DNA of 64,000 nucleotides from Cladocopium goreaui (GCA_947184155.2 CAMXCT020002335.1:245094-309093); one strand, 5' to 3'; positions 1 to 13,507 are shown, counted from the first letter of the stretch. Notes: generated by a model from the sequence alone, not told the origin. Made by a program: numbers and translations.

Positions 1-2220
1 ATGTCCGATGATGTGTCAAACTGGGGAGCTTCCCTCAATCTATGTCCAAGTTGAAATTGTAAAGCCAATGCATGACATGGGCCTGTGGAAATTTCTATCT
101 ACCTATTCATGTTTCAGGTAAATATACACATCCATATTCTTTTTGGTATGTTTGTGTGTATATAGTATGTTTAAATATACATTCTGCTGATTTATAATAA
201 AACAACTAAGCAAATTGCCCATGTGTAGATGATTTACAACAAAAAATATTACACTACACCAGAATTGACCCCAAATAGTTTTTTGAGGACGGGTCTCTGC
301 GGTGACGTATCAAGTCATGTGCAAAAGTCTTCGCACCGGACTTGCACATGTCGTCATGTGAAGCGCAGAGCTGTCACCACCAGCTTCGGGATTGCCCCGA
401 CTGATCCATCAGCCAAGAGCGCTTGCGATGCGGGAGGCCTGTCACAATCTGTGGGAGCCCTGTGTTGACAGGTCTGACAGAATGGCAATCCATCTCTTGG
501 TGCATCCCTTCAGGACATGGTGGGAGCGGCCAGGGATGTTAGCTTCGCAAATGGCTGATGGCTCTTGACACCACTCCATAGGCTTCACTCCGTTCCAATA
601 CATGTAAGTAGTACTATACTTTTTTTATGTATGAATAAGATTGACTAAAGTGTGCCCAAAAATCCTCGCATGCAAAGCGGAAACTTTTGACAGGTGCACT
701 GAAATTGCCGTGGCGCACATTCCTTCAGGCTGCAGCCACGCACATTCCTTCAGCAATTGTTTGGTGCGCCCTTGGGCACCATCCCCTCTGCGACCCCGTT
801 GGGCAATTGGGGGCCGTTGGGCAATTGGGCGGCAGGGTGATCTGCTTGGGAAAAAATGGATCAAACGATTCAAACTTTATATACATTCCCGCAGTTACCG
901 TCATGGTACTATACCTCTCAAACATGGCAATGGAGCAATGACTGCCTCCAATTTTGGAGGCTCCCACGGCTCAATGATGACTTCCATTCAGTTGATTCTC
1001 CCATTTTTGGATGCCCCCCCTTGGTTGGCCTGGTCTAGTAATCCAAAAAATGTGTTTCCAAACGTTATGAGACTCCAAAAAAAATATCTTCAATTTGTCA
1101 GGACAGTCGGACATTCCCTATACCCTTCCCCTTCATGTTTTTCAGTGGGTTTACTTCGATCTAGAGCAAAGCACCTCATGTTGTTGTTGCAGGTGGTTTC
1201 CAGTGTTTTTTTGGTGATAAATCCCAATTTGGTTTAAGGCAAATCCAAATTTCTGGTGTTTGTATCCACCTGTTGGTTAGATTTAGTGAAATGTCCACAT
1301 GTTCGGTCGGTAAATCTACATTTCTGGTGGTTAATTCTACGTGTTTGACAGTTGTATTCCACACGTTTGGTGGGAAAATCAAAATTTGGGGTTGGTAAAA
1401 TCACATTTCTTCATGGTTTATTTTGTTCACTGTTGTTTTGTTCGCAGGCACTGTAAGTGGAGCTCAACTCTGGTTGGGGGATGGGCTACTTCACCGAGAC
1501 AAGCAAAAGGGAGGCAGCCCAGAGCAGACAACAGAATTGCAATTTTCCATGACTATGTTAGATTACCCGCATATACAAACAGTTATGTTATAGTATGTTA
1601 TAATTATGTATCTAAATTATACTCTAAATTATATCTACATATACAAAATGATAGAAATATAATAGAAATAATCCATATCATCCCGTTCTGATATCACATA
1701 CCCAATGTCAACACTGGTTTAGTCTTGGATCTCATGGTTCGTGGCTTCCATTTTTGGCCTGGGGCGTGCTGATGATTTGTCCATCCTGCTTGCGTGGCCT
1801 CAGCGGATCTTGTTTTGTGCGTAAAACACGTAGGGTGGCTGGATGGGTTGCTGGGGGTTGCTGGGGGTTGCTGGGGGTTGCTGGGATGATAAACTTACTA
1901 GTGATGAAATGGATTGAAATGGATCATTCCCGAAAAATTCCCTGCGTAAAACGCAGCAGTAAGTTTAGTGTTTTGAAGCCTCCAATGAATTCAATGGAGG
2001 GTTGACTCAAAAAAACTGATCCAAAATCTTGAAGCCCAATGTGAAGCCCAATAAGTGGGACTCTTCTGAACCAACGAAGAAACGGAACTCCACAGGCTCC
2101 GGGCTCGTGCTTGAAGCAAATCACTGTCTCTGCCAAACTCTGCCCCTGCGAATGGGAAAAGGCAAACTGGATCTCGTATCAATGGGGCTATTCATAAGTA
2201 CTAACTGTATCCATGTACGT
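1..2220. other. Non-coding stretch, no gene recognised
   Basis: No open frame here has convincing protein composition or a recognisable domain. A GGGGGTTGCT decamer is repeated about three times near 1850-1880. There are several short GC-richer patches (300-450, 690-830), but I see no clear splice context. The stretch is best read as intergenic or intronic sequence. Confidence 0.5.
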
Positions 2221-2221
2221 A

Positions 2222-2470
2222 CATAATATATATATATAATATATAAATATATATATATGTATAAATATATATATACATAGAGAGAGAGATACATACATAA
2301 TTACATGTATAAGATATATAATGATACAATATATATATCTATACATAAGATATACATATATATATATAAGATATATATATATATAAGATATATATATATA
2401 CATACATATATATATATAGTATGTACATATATATATATAGCAACTATATATATATATGCGTATATATATA
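2222..2470. repeat. AT microsatellite
   Basis: Alternating TA runs interrupted by ATAAG, ATACATA and GTATG units. The Tyr/Ile-rich reading frames on both strands here are by-products of the repeat and not genes. Confidence 0.9.
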
Positions 2471-2474
2471 TGCA

Positions 2475-3942
2475 TATGCCAAACATGGTTATATCATATC
2501 TCGTAGATGTGTATATGTATGTAAACTACATGTGCATGTGAAATTACTCATACATACTACAAACATGATGGATCACATCAATCACATACTATGTACATAT
2601 ATCACATAACACATATTGCATGTTACGCACTGCATGTTACAGTTTGCAGTCACAATATGTATTGCGCGCACATCTCATATTGTATAATATACATATACTT
2701 GCACACTACGCATGGCAAGCATTCAGCATTCGCACTATCTTGTTGGGTGCATACATTGTATATACCACACATTCCATTTTGCCTCTTACATACTACCATG
2801 TAATCCACTACATCTCGTATTACAAATGTATTTTCATATGTTTGTGTGAAGTGAAGTGTATGTCGCCGTTGGGAGCTGGTATTGTTTTCATCAACTTTGG
2901 AGATCCAAATCAAGAGAGATCTGGGACCATCATGCAGAACAAAAACAATCGTTTCACACCGAAAAATCTGATGTTTCGGGACCATCATAATATTGGTTCA
3001 CCACCAGCTTTTTCTCATGGTTTTTCGGACTGGGGAACCAACAACAGCTACATCTGCTACGACTGAACAGCCCAAAAACCGCCCGCCCTGGTTCCCACTG
3101 GACTCCAAGGACTTGGAGACGCTTCGCGAAGCGAGCGAACCGAGGACCCAGGCACTGCTGCCATCTTCAGCCAACAAAGGCTCAGCGCGAATGACGTACT
3201 CGAGGCCTAGGGCGTCCCACCGCGATACAAGAACTCTAGATTGGAGGTCACTGAAAAAATGATCCCAATGCATGGAAAATTGCAGAATTTGTTTGCGGGT
3301 CAAAATTCTGAGGACCCAAATCTATTCACAATTTTCACTCTGAGACTCTTCAACACTCTTCCAATCCATTTCACCAAGCAACTGTTGATGCCCGGCACTC
3401 GATCGAAGGGAGGCCAACCTAACGCGCTCACGGCGCCATTGGATGCTAAAGAGAGCAATTCTGAGTCATGAGGTTAAGACCCAAGGATCGAAAATAAAAA
3501 TGTGTGCCGCCTTGAGAATGAAGTGCACCTTTTGGGGGTAAGTGTGACCCTATACAGTACCCATATCCCATCATATCCCAGCGTTTCTCGGGTTTCTCTC
3601 CAGGTCAGAAACGATTTTTTACCGTCTCAGACTAGGTGACACGCCGGGTTATCCATGGTTACTCCATAAATCGACCAAAACTGTTCAATGTCATCCATTC
3701 TACTCGTTTGGGTATGAATCGGTATGAAAATGAAGGTGCATTTGGATCTTGACCGGGCGAAGAGACTCCATTGGAATGGAGGGTACATTCTTTCCAGACC
3801 AAACCATTCTTGAAAAACGGCTCATCTTTGAAGCCCCCTCAGAAAAAATGACTTTACTTCGAGCGATCCCCACCCTGACACTTATTTGTCATAGTTTCTG
3901 ACATATCATCTGGGTGTATATATATATATATGGAATAATTGT
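2475..3942. other. Mostly non-coding; one GC-rich island at about 3065-3255
   Basis: The island is open on both strands for about 60 codons. On the minus strand the composition is protein-like, but I could not place good splice sites. It may be an exon. No domain is recognised. The remainder is low-complexity or unique non-coding sequence. Confidence 0.35.
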
Positions 3943-4188
3943 CTGACATTCTATTCTGGCATTCTATCTGACATTCTATTCTGGCAGTCTATCTGGCATC
4001 TATTCTGACATCCTATCTGGCATCCTGTGTGGCATCTATACTGACATTTTCTCTGGCATTCTATCTGGCATTTTGTGCCATATGTTCTGGCATACGTGAT
4101 GGCGTGCTATCTGGCATTCTATCTGACATTCTATTCTGGCATTCTATCTAGCATCTATTCTGACATTCTTTCTGGCGTTCAATCTGGT
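3943..4188. repeat. Minisatellite, about 12-bp unit (CTGGCATTCTAT)
   Basis: About twenty imperfect copies of CTGGCATTCTAT and CTGACATTCTAT alternate, which gives a higher-order unit of about 24 bp. No coding role is apparent. Confidence 0.85.
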
Positions 4189-4211
4189 ATATCTTCAGAG
4201 ATACTTTGTGG

Positions 4212-4385
4212 TTGAGGTCCGGTTGGGGACACTCTGATCCAGAGCTCGCGGTGTAGGTCCGGTGGGGAAGACCTTGATCCGGAGCTTGCAGTTGATGTCC
4301 GGCCGGAATCACTTTGATCCAGAGGTTGCTGTTCAGGCCCAGCTGGGCACACTGCGATCAAGAGCTTGCAGTTGAGGTCCGGCGG
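4212..4385. repeat. Minisatellite, 40-bp unit, 4.4 copies
   Basis: Four consecutive 40-bp units start at 4212, 4252, 4292 and 4332, with a partial fifth from 4372. Each begins TTGAGGTCCGG or a close variant and ends GAGCTTGCAG or a variant. The copies differ by several substitutions but have no indels. Since 40 is not a multiple of 3, the array is unlikely to be coding. Confidence 0.85.
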
Positions 4386-4655
4386 AGGAAGGAGGAGGAG
4401 GAAGGCAGGCCAGCTAACATAAAATCTAACAACCCTCACCTTACAGGTGCGGAAAAAATTGAATGTCACATCACAAGTGGATATCAATTCGAGAAATCGA
4501 TATCATATATATATATGCATCATACTTGGAAATAATTGTGTTTTGATGTGTTTTTCTAAATATTTCCCCATCAAAATTGGAAAAAAGGTATGAAATCAAT
4601 GGACTAAGGCCCCCTGTCTGACAGCTAAGTCGACGCACGATGGATGGAGAATGGA

Positions 4656-4757
4656 TGGCTTATGGAAAATCCTATTAGAATGGATGATTTGGGATGATTT
4701 GGGATGATTTGGGGGTACCCCGGTACCCCCATTTTAGGAAACCCCCATTTTTGGTCT
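4656..4757. mobile_element. Short inverted-repeat element, family 3
   Basis: Contains the core GGAAAATCCTATTAGAATGG followed by a tandem GATTTGG repeat and GGGGTACCCC, ending TTTTAGGAAACCCCCAT. Two related copies lie at 13110 and 41871. It encodes no protein and looks like a non-autonomous element. Confidence 0.5.
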
Positions 4758-4759
4758 AA

Positions 4760-7700
4760 GAAATGCTCAGAAACATCACTGAGGCGCCCCTGAAAAACCA
4801 ACTGAGGCTTTCACTGACTTTCACCGCGGTCGGTCCAAGAGCTTCCGCACTCGCCGTGCGAGCCCTGGGATTAGTAGCTTTGATTGACAACCACGACATT
4901 TTGCTGGGGAAATCTGTGGGAAATCCTCTAGAATTGGTGGTGTTTGACCACATTTCCGGTGAAGATTTCCCCGTAATCAATCCATGGATGGTGAATATTG
5001 ACGCCCCTTGATTTTCGAGGCTGGTGGACTTCGGTTTTTTTGATATTTTTTGTATGTTCCTGTAACTATCCAAAAAAAAAATGACTGCCCTGGGAAGTTG
5101 GGATAGTTCTGGCCACCACCTGATTCAGTGGAACTGCACCGTCTGCAGTTTTGGTCTTCAAAAATAGTGGAAATGTCCCGTGGTGCTGGACTAAACGGGA
5201 ACGTGCGAAATCGAGGGTCTTCTGATTTCGCGTGCGAAATCTTCCCGCTTGACGAGTATCAATTTTCCTGTGAAACAGATCCCCATCTTCATGGCATTCT
5301 CACCATGAGCTCCGTGGTCGCAAGGGATAGCTTTCTCACCAATCACGTCCGGCATAGATCGGCCAGTTTGGATAACATTTCTCATCATTTTCCCCGTCGT
5401 GAAAATGGGAGCAAGCCCACTGATAATCAACCAGCCAATGGGGAATGGACATGTATGTTGGGTAATCTTGGTGCCAAGCAATGTCATAAATGATCTTCGG
5501 ATTGAATCTTGGGCAATCCCATCAAAATGCTGGAATCATCCCCACCGGCTACCAACCCCACATTTCGCCAAGCATCAAGGATGCTGGTAGTGGCACTGTT
5601 AGGCCTTCCGCCCTGGACCAACGCGTCCAGGCTGACCTTGGCCGCTGGCTTCAATATGGATTACATATATATGGTGAATGTTGGTGAGTATAGGATTATT
5701 CTAGGGGTATACAGTATACAGTACAATGCTGGAACAATTTTAGATATGGATAGATAATGATAGATATGGCCTAATATGGCCTAATTATTTTCAGCAAATT
5801 GATAAACCATCTCCGATACGGAGTTTGTTGTTGGGTATACCTCTGTTTAGGATGATAGAAAATGACCCAGATTTCTGCTCAATGGGAGGGTTTGTTGGAG
5901 GGACTTACCATAGCAAGACATCCAAGTAGCCCCTGAGGCTGGGAAATTCTCTGCATCTTTCATGAAGTTTTTCTTGGGATGAACTCGCAGGTGTTTTGGA
6001 TCGTTTCAAGGCCCAGCATCCGTTCCCGTTCCGGCGGTTGTGTGTGTGTGTGCGTGTGTGCGGCAGCTTTAAAAGGTGCAAAGAAAAAAAAAACGCACCC
6101 TGACCGCAAATGAAAGATTTGAAAGGTCTTTCGGGGGATGTCACCAAAAGTATCACCTACACCCAGAGCTATGCTATATCATTACCGAAAAAAAAAAAAA
6201 AAAATCCTCCGCAGCTCTCAACATCGAGATCTTCCAGCAGGTGTAAAACTGTGGCATTCTGGAAAATTTGATGATTTTTGTTGGGTAATTTAGAAAAAAG
6301 GGCTGGATCAGCTGGGCCAGGGTAGAATGATTCATCATCCAATTTAGCTAGGTGGAATGATTTAAAATCACTTTCATATTCTTCATAAACCGATGATTGC
6401 CCCCTGGTAGTTGAACATAGCTGTGGAACATTGAAGATTTAGTTCGAGGATTTTTCCAGCTACAAACCTCCATATTTGGTTCGGTGATGTCCCGGTGAAG
6501 TTACTGGTGAAGTTGCTGTAGGAAGAGCTCGGCCACCCCAAACGCCTATGCTCCCCGACCAACGATGCTCTGTGCCGACTCGTAAGGATGCCTACGGAGC
6601 AAGGAGACCGTCCCAGGGAAGACCCTGGGATGATTTCAAGTCCCAAAATACGATGAAATTGTGCATTTACACACATCAGATTCCATGTTTTTTATTGCGT
6701 ATACGTAGTAGATAATCGTGTACCACGTGTAGGAACCAAGGCCCTAGAAAAATAGTGGAACAAATAATACGTCAAATGTTTTTGGATGATCATTACTTTC
6801 ATCTTGTGAATCTTGATTCACTCATTTTTTCTGTTCATCGCCCTGCTGAGTGTGGTGTGCTGCACTCAGGAATATCCTGTTCCACTGCTGAATCATCATT
6901 TCCCTCAATAATGGACGGCAATTTGATGGGGAGTAGCTATGCCATGCTATGCCCAAAACTTAAGAGACACACCCAATTTCCAGTACAAATCGATTCCCAT
7001 GTTGGATGATTCATGAAAATCCCGAAAAACTCGAGGATGGCACCTCCAGGAAGTCATGCCCCATCAGTAGCTCCCACAAAGTGTCACTCAATTCTGCCTG
7101 CGACGCCGAAATGGGCGGTGAAATGACCGGGAAATGGCAGGACACCCCAGAATTATCTCAGTTTGATGTTCTCCTAACAGGGGATTCATCTTAACAAAAG
7201 TACAACACTACAACCTGGTCGACTCTGGAGTAAAAACTGGTCGACTGGCTGGTGGATTTTGATGATTTGGGCATCAAAAGGGGATCGAGATGCCAATCGG
7301 CTGTCCCCCTGCAATCTTGACCAGTCTTCATACGCTCCCTTCTACCCGAACAAACACAGAAAAGCTGATGAATTCTGGTGGATCTCTTCATGTTTCCCGC
7401 GAAAAAATCACACAAATTGGTGTCGCCATGGCTGGGAAAAAAAAACTCAAATCTGGCGGGCCAGAAAATCTCATGACATTTTGGGCGCCTGCAGTTCATA
7501 CCTTGTTCCAAAGTATCCCAGCAAGCCAGCCACCTCGACCTGGAAAGGCGTCAAGATGCAGCGCCAATCTCAATGAAAATCAGTCCGGGTTGTTGGGTGA
7601 CAAATATCTCAGAATTAAATATGCATAACAAGTATATACCCTATTTATCCCTATTTCATGAAGAGAAACAAAATTCTTCTCTACACTAAAAAGTAGCCAT

Positions 7701-8076
7701 CTATTAAAGTCTATGGCCTTACAAGATTTTCCTAGAACACTCTAGCTGCCCATTAGAGCGCCAAATGAATAACTTGGGGTGCAAAAAAAATGATGCTTCA
7801 TACAGCTTACTCACCAATAGAATTTCAGTCTTCCTCAATTTTTCTGGAAAATTTTGACCACATATTTTTCGCATGGCGTCATATGGGTCAAAAATTGTCA
7901 TAATTATTGTAATCCCTTCCCCCCATTACCAAACCCCCCAAAAAAATAAAAATAAATTCAGGTGCTATCCCCAACAGCTTGAAAGTTTCTGCGTTTTTGC
8001 CATAAAAAAGTGCTTATGCCATGAAAATTAAGCGTTTATGCCATATAAATTAAGTGCTTGTGCCATAAAGAACATC
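4760..8076. other. Non-coding stretch with small GC-rich islands
   Basis: Islands at about 4810-4880, 5590-5650, 5980-6040 and 6520-6640 are GC-richer than their AT-rich surroundings and could be exons. None has a convincing domain or splice pair. At 7998-8068 a unit close to TTATGCCATGAAAATTAAG is repeated about three times. Confidence 0.35.
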
Positions 8077-8425
8077 GGAGCCCTTTGGAATTTCACAAAG
8101 CATCTGCACCAGAACCCTCCGGAACCTCACAAGGTATCTGCACCGGAACCCTCCAGAACCTCATCAAGCATCTTCTCCGCCAAAACCGTCCGGAGCTAAT
8201 AAGGTCTCTGCACCGGAACCTTCCGGAAACTCACAAGATATCTGCCCAGGAACCCTCCGGAAAGTCACCACGCATCTTCACCTAGACCCTCCGGAACCTC
8301 ATCAGGTAGCTGCACCGGAAAGTTCCGGAACCTCACCAGGTACCTGCACCAAAACCCTCTAGAACCTAACCAAGTATCTGCACCGGAACCCTCCGGAACC
8401 CTGTCCGGAACCTGGCGTTGAAGCT
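8077..8425. repeat. Degenerate minisatellite, about 34-bp unit, about 10 copies
   Basis: Each unit approximates GAACCCTCCGGAACCTCA followed by CAAGGTATCTGCACCG. Unit length varies from 32 to 36 bp and the copies are diverged, so the array is old. Confidence 0.85.
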
Positions 8426-8635
8426 GCGCCGGATCGCACCGGAGCTAATCTGGGCTAAAGACCGCATAGCACAGTTTTGCTGTTGGGGAAAAATAGTTTT
8501 TTATATCAGGGTTTTAAATGTAGTATTAGGGGGAACCCTAATGATAAATACCCCCTAATAATTGAAACTACCCGAGGTGTTTATTATTTGGGGGGGGGTA
8601 GTATTAGGGGGAAGGGATTACCCCCCAATGTATAT

Positions 8636-8772
8636 ATATATATATACGATACATATATATATATACGTATATATATACGTATACATCCATATATACATAT
8701 ATACATATACATATACATATACATATATATATATATATTATACATATACATACATATATATATAATATGTAA

Positions 8773-8803
<31 letters not shown>

Positions 8804-9055
8804 TGTATGTATGTATGTATGTATGTATGTATGTATGTATGTATGTATGTATGTGTATGTATGTATGTATGTATGTATGTATGTATGTATGTATGTATGT
8901 ATGTATGTATGTATGTATGTATGTATGTATGTATGTATGTATGTATGTATGTATGTATGTATGTATGTATGTATGTATGTATGTATGTATGTATGTATGT
9001 ATGTATATAAATATATACAATATGTATATAAATATGTATATAAATATATATATAT
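8636..9055. repeat. TA tract followed by a long (ATGT)n tetranucleotide array
   Basis: TA-rich sequence runs from 8636 to 8770. About 57 nearly perfect GTAT/ATGT units follow at 8775-9005 with a single GTATGTGTATG interruption, then more TA. The 135-177 residue Met-Tyr-Val-Cys frames and their antisense Tyr-Ile-His-Thr frames are repeat artefacts. Confidence 0.95.
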
Positions 9056-9167
9056 ATGGAAAATTCTACACTATAGTAAGATTCTACATTATATTTATGG
9101 ATATATTTGGTACCCATATGCTACCCCCACTCTTGTGGGACGACCTCCTCGGACGTCTCTGGCTCAC

Positions 9168-9208
9168 CAAGAACTTCCCGGTTGACCTCGACGCGAAGGT
9201 TCTCTCGT
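9168..9208 (-). CDS. Candidate internal exon of unknown host gene
   Basis: Minus strand: a pyrimidine-rich acceptor GATCTCTCCAG, 41 nt, then a GTGAGCC donor. One frame reads RENLRVEVNREVL. The wider interval 9121-9250 is also open and Glu/Val-rich on this strand, so it could be one longer exon. The protein is not recognised. Confidence 0.4.
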
Positions 9209-9262
9209 CTGGAGAGATCACCCGAAATTTCGATACCAATACAGGATGGGGCCCCCCAGTTA

Positions 9263-9367
9263 TACCCTCTGGTTATGTCAAAATAGCTATGGAAAATTGC
9301 CATTTATAATTGATTTTCCCGTTAATAATGGTGGCTTTCCATAGTTTTGTTAGTTTACCAGAGGGTA
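9263..9367. mobile_element. Family 1 inverted-repeat element (MITE/introner-like)
   Basis: 105 bp. It starts TACCCTCTGG and ends TTTACCAGAGGGTA. The terminal TA on each side may be a target duplication. This copy is diverged internally (GGTTATGTCAAAATAGC). Confidence 0.75.
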
Positions 9368-9831
9368 AGTTTGTTTATAAACCATAACAGAACCCCCCAT
9401 GAAAACTAGTTCGTTATATCTACCATAAACCATAGAATTCAGCATAGGATGAGGCAACTGAACGCGAGCTGGCACGGGGGCCCCATCCTGTACAGACGAT
9501 GGTTTATTATGATGTCTCCAATAATCATTGGAATTTAATATATATATATATATACAACAACCCCACACTTGTTCCAATGATTAGGGAAAATACGAGAGAA
9601 ATTTACGAGCTATAGAATAAATGAGGGATAATTACTGGTAATATGATTGAGGAATCATGAAAAATCACAATAAATAGATATAAATAATATTATTGGAATA
9701 ATCACTAGAATAATGAGGCGTCCAATTGACACATCTGAGGGATAGTTAATCCAATTCCCATTCTTCCAGAATTATTCCAGTGGGATAGTCTACCGATGGG
9801 ATAGTCTTACCATTCTTCCAATGATTACTAT

Positions 9832-9946
9832 CTGGTCGGTGGTATACCTACCCCTCTGAAAAATATGAGTTCGTCAGTTGGGATGATTATATTATTCCCA
9901 TACATATGGAAAGTCATAAAATCCCATGGTCCAAACCACCAACCAC
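9832..9946. mobile_element. Family 2 inverted-repeat element
   Basis: Starts CTGGTCGGTGGT and ends AACCACCAACCAC. It carries the family core CTACCCCTCTGAAAAATATG then GAGTTCGTCAGTTGGGATGA. Seven copies occur in the window. Confidence 0.75.
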
Positions 9947-10636
9947 TATATATACAGTATATATATATATGTTAACCCCATTGGTTATGGTGTCCAATAG
10001 ATTATATATATATATATGATTATATCATTCCAATCAATATCCAATCAATCCAATCAACCAGTATTTTATCCAATGATTGTTCCGCTGATTCTTCCAATGT
10101 CTGAGGAATGTCGGATGGTTACCCCAAAAAATTCCCCATGGGAAAACCCGTCACGTGATGATTCCAATGTGTTGAATAAACCTCAATAAGCTTTATCAAA
10201 ATCCCCATGGAATGCAGTAATGTGGGCAACCCAATGCCATAAAAAGGGCGAATGTTTTGGGATAGTCTTACTAAACCATGGTTTCTGGGGAGCTGCTTTA
10301 GATGGGATTCTTCTGGCTTTACACCATTTCACTAGTCTGAGGGAGCCAATCTGAGGGATAGTTACTCCCATCCGATTCCCATCCGATTCCCATCATTCCA
10401 GTGACGGAGAACAGTGACGTCCTTACAATTTATCCATGTTTCATGCATCCAAAATCTGTCGTTCCAAGCAGATTTCGGTAGGGAAAACCATCGCTGAATC
10501 TCTCCCAGGTCCAACCTCTACAGCATTGTGAGGCGAGGGGAGTTGCGTGGCCGGAAGTTCCAGGTATCCTGAGCTGCTTCGGAAGTTGCGGGCTATCACT
10601 GAAGAAAAGGTCCACTCCAGGAGTGGGGAATATGAA

Positions 10637-10739
10637 TACCCTCTGGTTATTTAACATATTATGGCCCATAGAAATAGATGGTTTACCTATTAATAGCATG
10701 GTGATTTTCCATGGCTATGTTAAATAACCAGATGGTGTA
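10637..10739. mobile_element. Family 1 inverted-repeat element
   Basis: Left end TACCCTCTGGTTATTTAACA, right end GTTAAATAACCAGATGGTGT. The right terminus has mutated from AGAGGGTA. It abuts a TA microsatellite. Confidence 0.7.
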
Positions 10740-10938
10740 TATATATAATATATATATATTATATATATATTATATATTATATATTATATTATATATATAT
10801 ATATTATATTATATATTATATTATATATATATATTATATTATATATATATATTATATATATATTGTATATATATATATTATATTATATATATATATTATA
10901 TATATATTATATATATTATATTATATATATATATTATA
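10740..10938. repeat. AT microsatellite (TATATTA units)
   Basis: About 200 bp of TATATTATAT-type repeats. The Tyr/Ile frames are artefacts. Confidence 0.9.
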
Positions 10939-11399
10939 TGCCTGCATGCAGACACATCGTGTCAATGAAAATAGTTCAGAACTCAAGTCGTAGGGGAATC
11001 CTCAGTTTTATCCAGGTTTCTGCCGTAGAAAATCACTGCAAGCGACCAATGCGCCAATACTGGTCTTTAAGTCAAGTCACCAGAGTACCCAAAAATAAGT
11101 AATATGTATATCATTGCTGACAACCATAATATATATCAAACTTATTGGCAGGTCTTTTTCATGTTTAAAATAGTTGGTGAACAATCATTAAACAGATATG
11201 AAAAAACTCTTCCCCATGGCACCCAAAGAAATGTGAGTTTCCCAGCAACCATTTGTTCTTCGCTTGATGGTAGATCCCACATCTAAAGATAACACCGTTC
11301 TGGATGATTTGTTTGTCCGAAACCACCCCCCGAGAAATTGGGGAAGGAATCACTGGTGCTTCAAGATGCTTAGAGTAGATGTAGATCCTCCAAAAAAAC

Positions 11400-11468
11400 G
11401 CTGCCATGAACATCTGGACCAAAGGCATCCAAGGAACTGCGAGGACCCTTGACGCCAGCTGGCAGCTC
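11400..11468 (-). CDS. Candidate internal exon of unknown host gene
   Basis: Minus strand: acceptor TTTTATTGGTCAG, then exactly 23 codons without a stop, then a GTTTTTTTGG donor. It reads ELPAGVKGPRSSLDAFGPDV and ends HGS. Composition is clearly protein-like against AT-rich flanks. The donor is a weak match and the protein is not recognised. Confidence 0.45.
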
Positions 11469-11660
11469 CTGACCAATAAAATAAGGTGTTATAATATGTT
11501 ATAATGGGATATCTCATGGGGAGATTGATCACAAAGTATTGGACTTAACCAGCAAGAACATGTGCATGCAGAATGTCAACCAAGAAAAACTGGAAACTGG
11601 TTGACCATTTCTGGGGGTTGGTACATAGGTAAAATAAAGTCACCAAGCATAATACCAAAT

Positions 11661-11866
11661 CTGGTTGGTTGGTTGGTGGTTGACCTACCCCTCTGAAAAA
11701 TGATGGACTTCGTCAGTTGGGATGATGAAATTCCCAATATATGGAAAGTCCTAAAATTCCAAATGGAAAGTCATAATCCATTCCATGGTTCCAGTATTGA
11801 TTATTATATCCCATTATATCCCATTAAAAACCCAAATGATATTGGTTCCAGTCACCACCAACCAGA
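11661..11866. mobile_element. Family 2 inverted-repeat element, long variant
   Basis: Starts CTGGTTGGTTGGTTGGTGGT and ends CACCACCAACCAG. At 206 bp it is about twice the usual length; the extra internal sequence contains CCCATTATATCCCATT duplications. Confidence 0.7.
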
Positions 11867-12611
11867 AATAAAATTGGCTAAACCACCTAGTGGAACGATC
11901 CTCCAAAAAAATGTCAATCACGCGGCTGATGAATACTGCGAGTTTCACGATGGCGCTGCTTATCCAGATGGCCCATGGCCTATCTTACAAGCTGCGAAAG
12001 CAGGGATGAGATCTCAATCATCCACATCATCCACTTCCCACACATTCGAAGATTCGCAAGTTTTATGCTACAAGAATCCCCCTAAAACATCCCAAAGGTC
12101 CATGCTCAGCCAAGAGTTTGTTTGATGTGGTTAGCGACTGATAGTCTCCAGTGTTTTAACGCAATCGAAAATTGCCCATGACAGAAACTATTTACCTATC
12201 AAAAATCAAAAAGTTGTCCGAAATCGGTCCAGTCAAAATCTTGAAAAAAACGAGATTTTGTATCCCAATATGACTGACCGTGTCTCGAAAAACGTACGTG
12301 TTTCACCCAGTGGATCAAAACCCCGGCGCCCTAAAGCAGGAGCTCCGCCAGAAAAGCCTATATATTTAACTATGCTATTTTGCAGCAGCATTCCAAATAG
12401 AAGCTGTTTTTTTAGTTTGTTTAATGAGCTGCACACATTTCTGAAACACTAGCTACGTATTTCCGAATTAGTTACCTGCCCATATACTTTCTAGATACCT
12501 ACATTCACCCACTCGACAACTAGTCCGGTCCTAACTCGACTAACTCGACCCATCCCCATGGTTGATGTCATCTCATGTCATCTTCCCATGTCCCAGAAAT
12601 ATGTTTTGGTA

Positions 12612-12724
12612 TACCCTCTGGTAATTTGTTAACAGAAAACTATTGAAAATGACCATAGAAATAGTGGATTTACCCATTGAAAATGGTGGATCTTTCCATA
12701 GTTATGTTAGTTTACCAGAGGGTA
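12612..12724. mobile_element. Family 1 inverted-repeat element
   Basis: 113 bp with termini TACCCTCTGGTAATTTG and GTTAGTTTACCAGAGGGTA. It resembles the 47231 copy, with GACCATAGAAATAGTGGATT inside. Confidence 0.8.
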
Positions 12725-13109
12725 TCCTCCATGAACGGTTGTTTAAACCCACATCCTGTTTAAAAATCTCTGGGAACGAACATACTTTTTTATGGTTGCG
12801 AAATCCTGCACCAGTTGATGGTTGATCACGGTATAATCCCATGAATTTTACAGTGTTCCATAGTTATCAATAGTTACCCTGCCTGGTGCAGGATTTCGCA
12901 ACCATCCACAGTATCATTACCCATTTTTTGGCGTTCGTCACAATATCCACAACCGCTTCACCCAGGTTCACCCCCAGGGGCACCTTATGAGTTTCACCTT
13001 TCATTCGAACTCGCAGCTGGTACTGCGTGACATAGCGATGTCCAACCTTGGAAAACAACGTGGTTGGTGCTTCAAATCTGGGCATGGCTATATTATATGA
13101 GGGTTTCAT

Positions 13110-13204
13110 AAAATGGGGGTACCCCAAAATAGATGATTTACAATGGAAAATCCTATTAAAGTGGATGATGAACAGGGGTACCCCTATTTTAGGAAACCTC
13201 CATA
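13110..13204. mobile_element. Family 3 inverted-repeat element
   Basis: Has ATGGGGGTACCCC at one end and GGGGTACCCCTATTTTAGG at the other, with the core GGAAAATCCTATTAAAGTGG. Related to 4656-4757. Confidence 0.5.
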
Positions 13205-13507
13205 TGACTATATTAAGTTAGCACCTTTCTAGAAGGTTCATTCATCAAGATCAATGATACATAAAAATGTGTGATCCAGAAATATGCATCATCATTTCGG
13301 ATATGGATCATATATCCATCAAGGGGATCATCTGTCAAAGAGATTTTCATAAATCATCTTGGCTATACACAAATCACAAATGCTTACCATTCGGGACAAA
13401 TAAGAAATGGTTTCATAAGCATCTGTGACAGACCAAAAAAGCTTGACTTTATTGTTTTCATAGTAATTCCAATCAAATTGGATATACAAAATCAAAATCT
13501 GAGTACA

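Noticed and set aside
8477..9309. Long Met-Tyr-Val-Cys and Tyr-Ile-His-Thr frames on both strands
   Set aside because: Direct translation of the (ATGT)n array; no independent coding signal.
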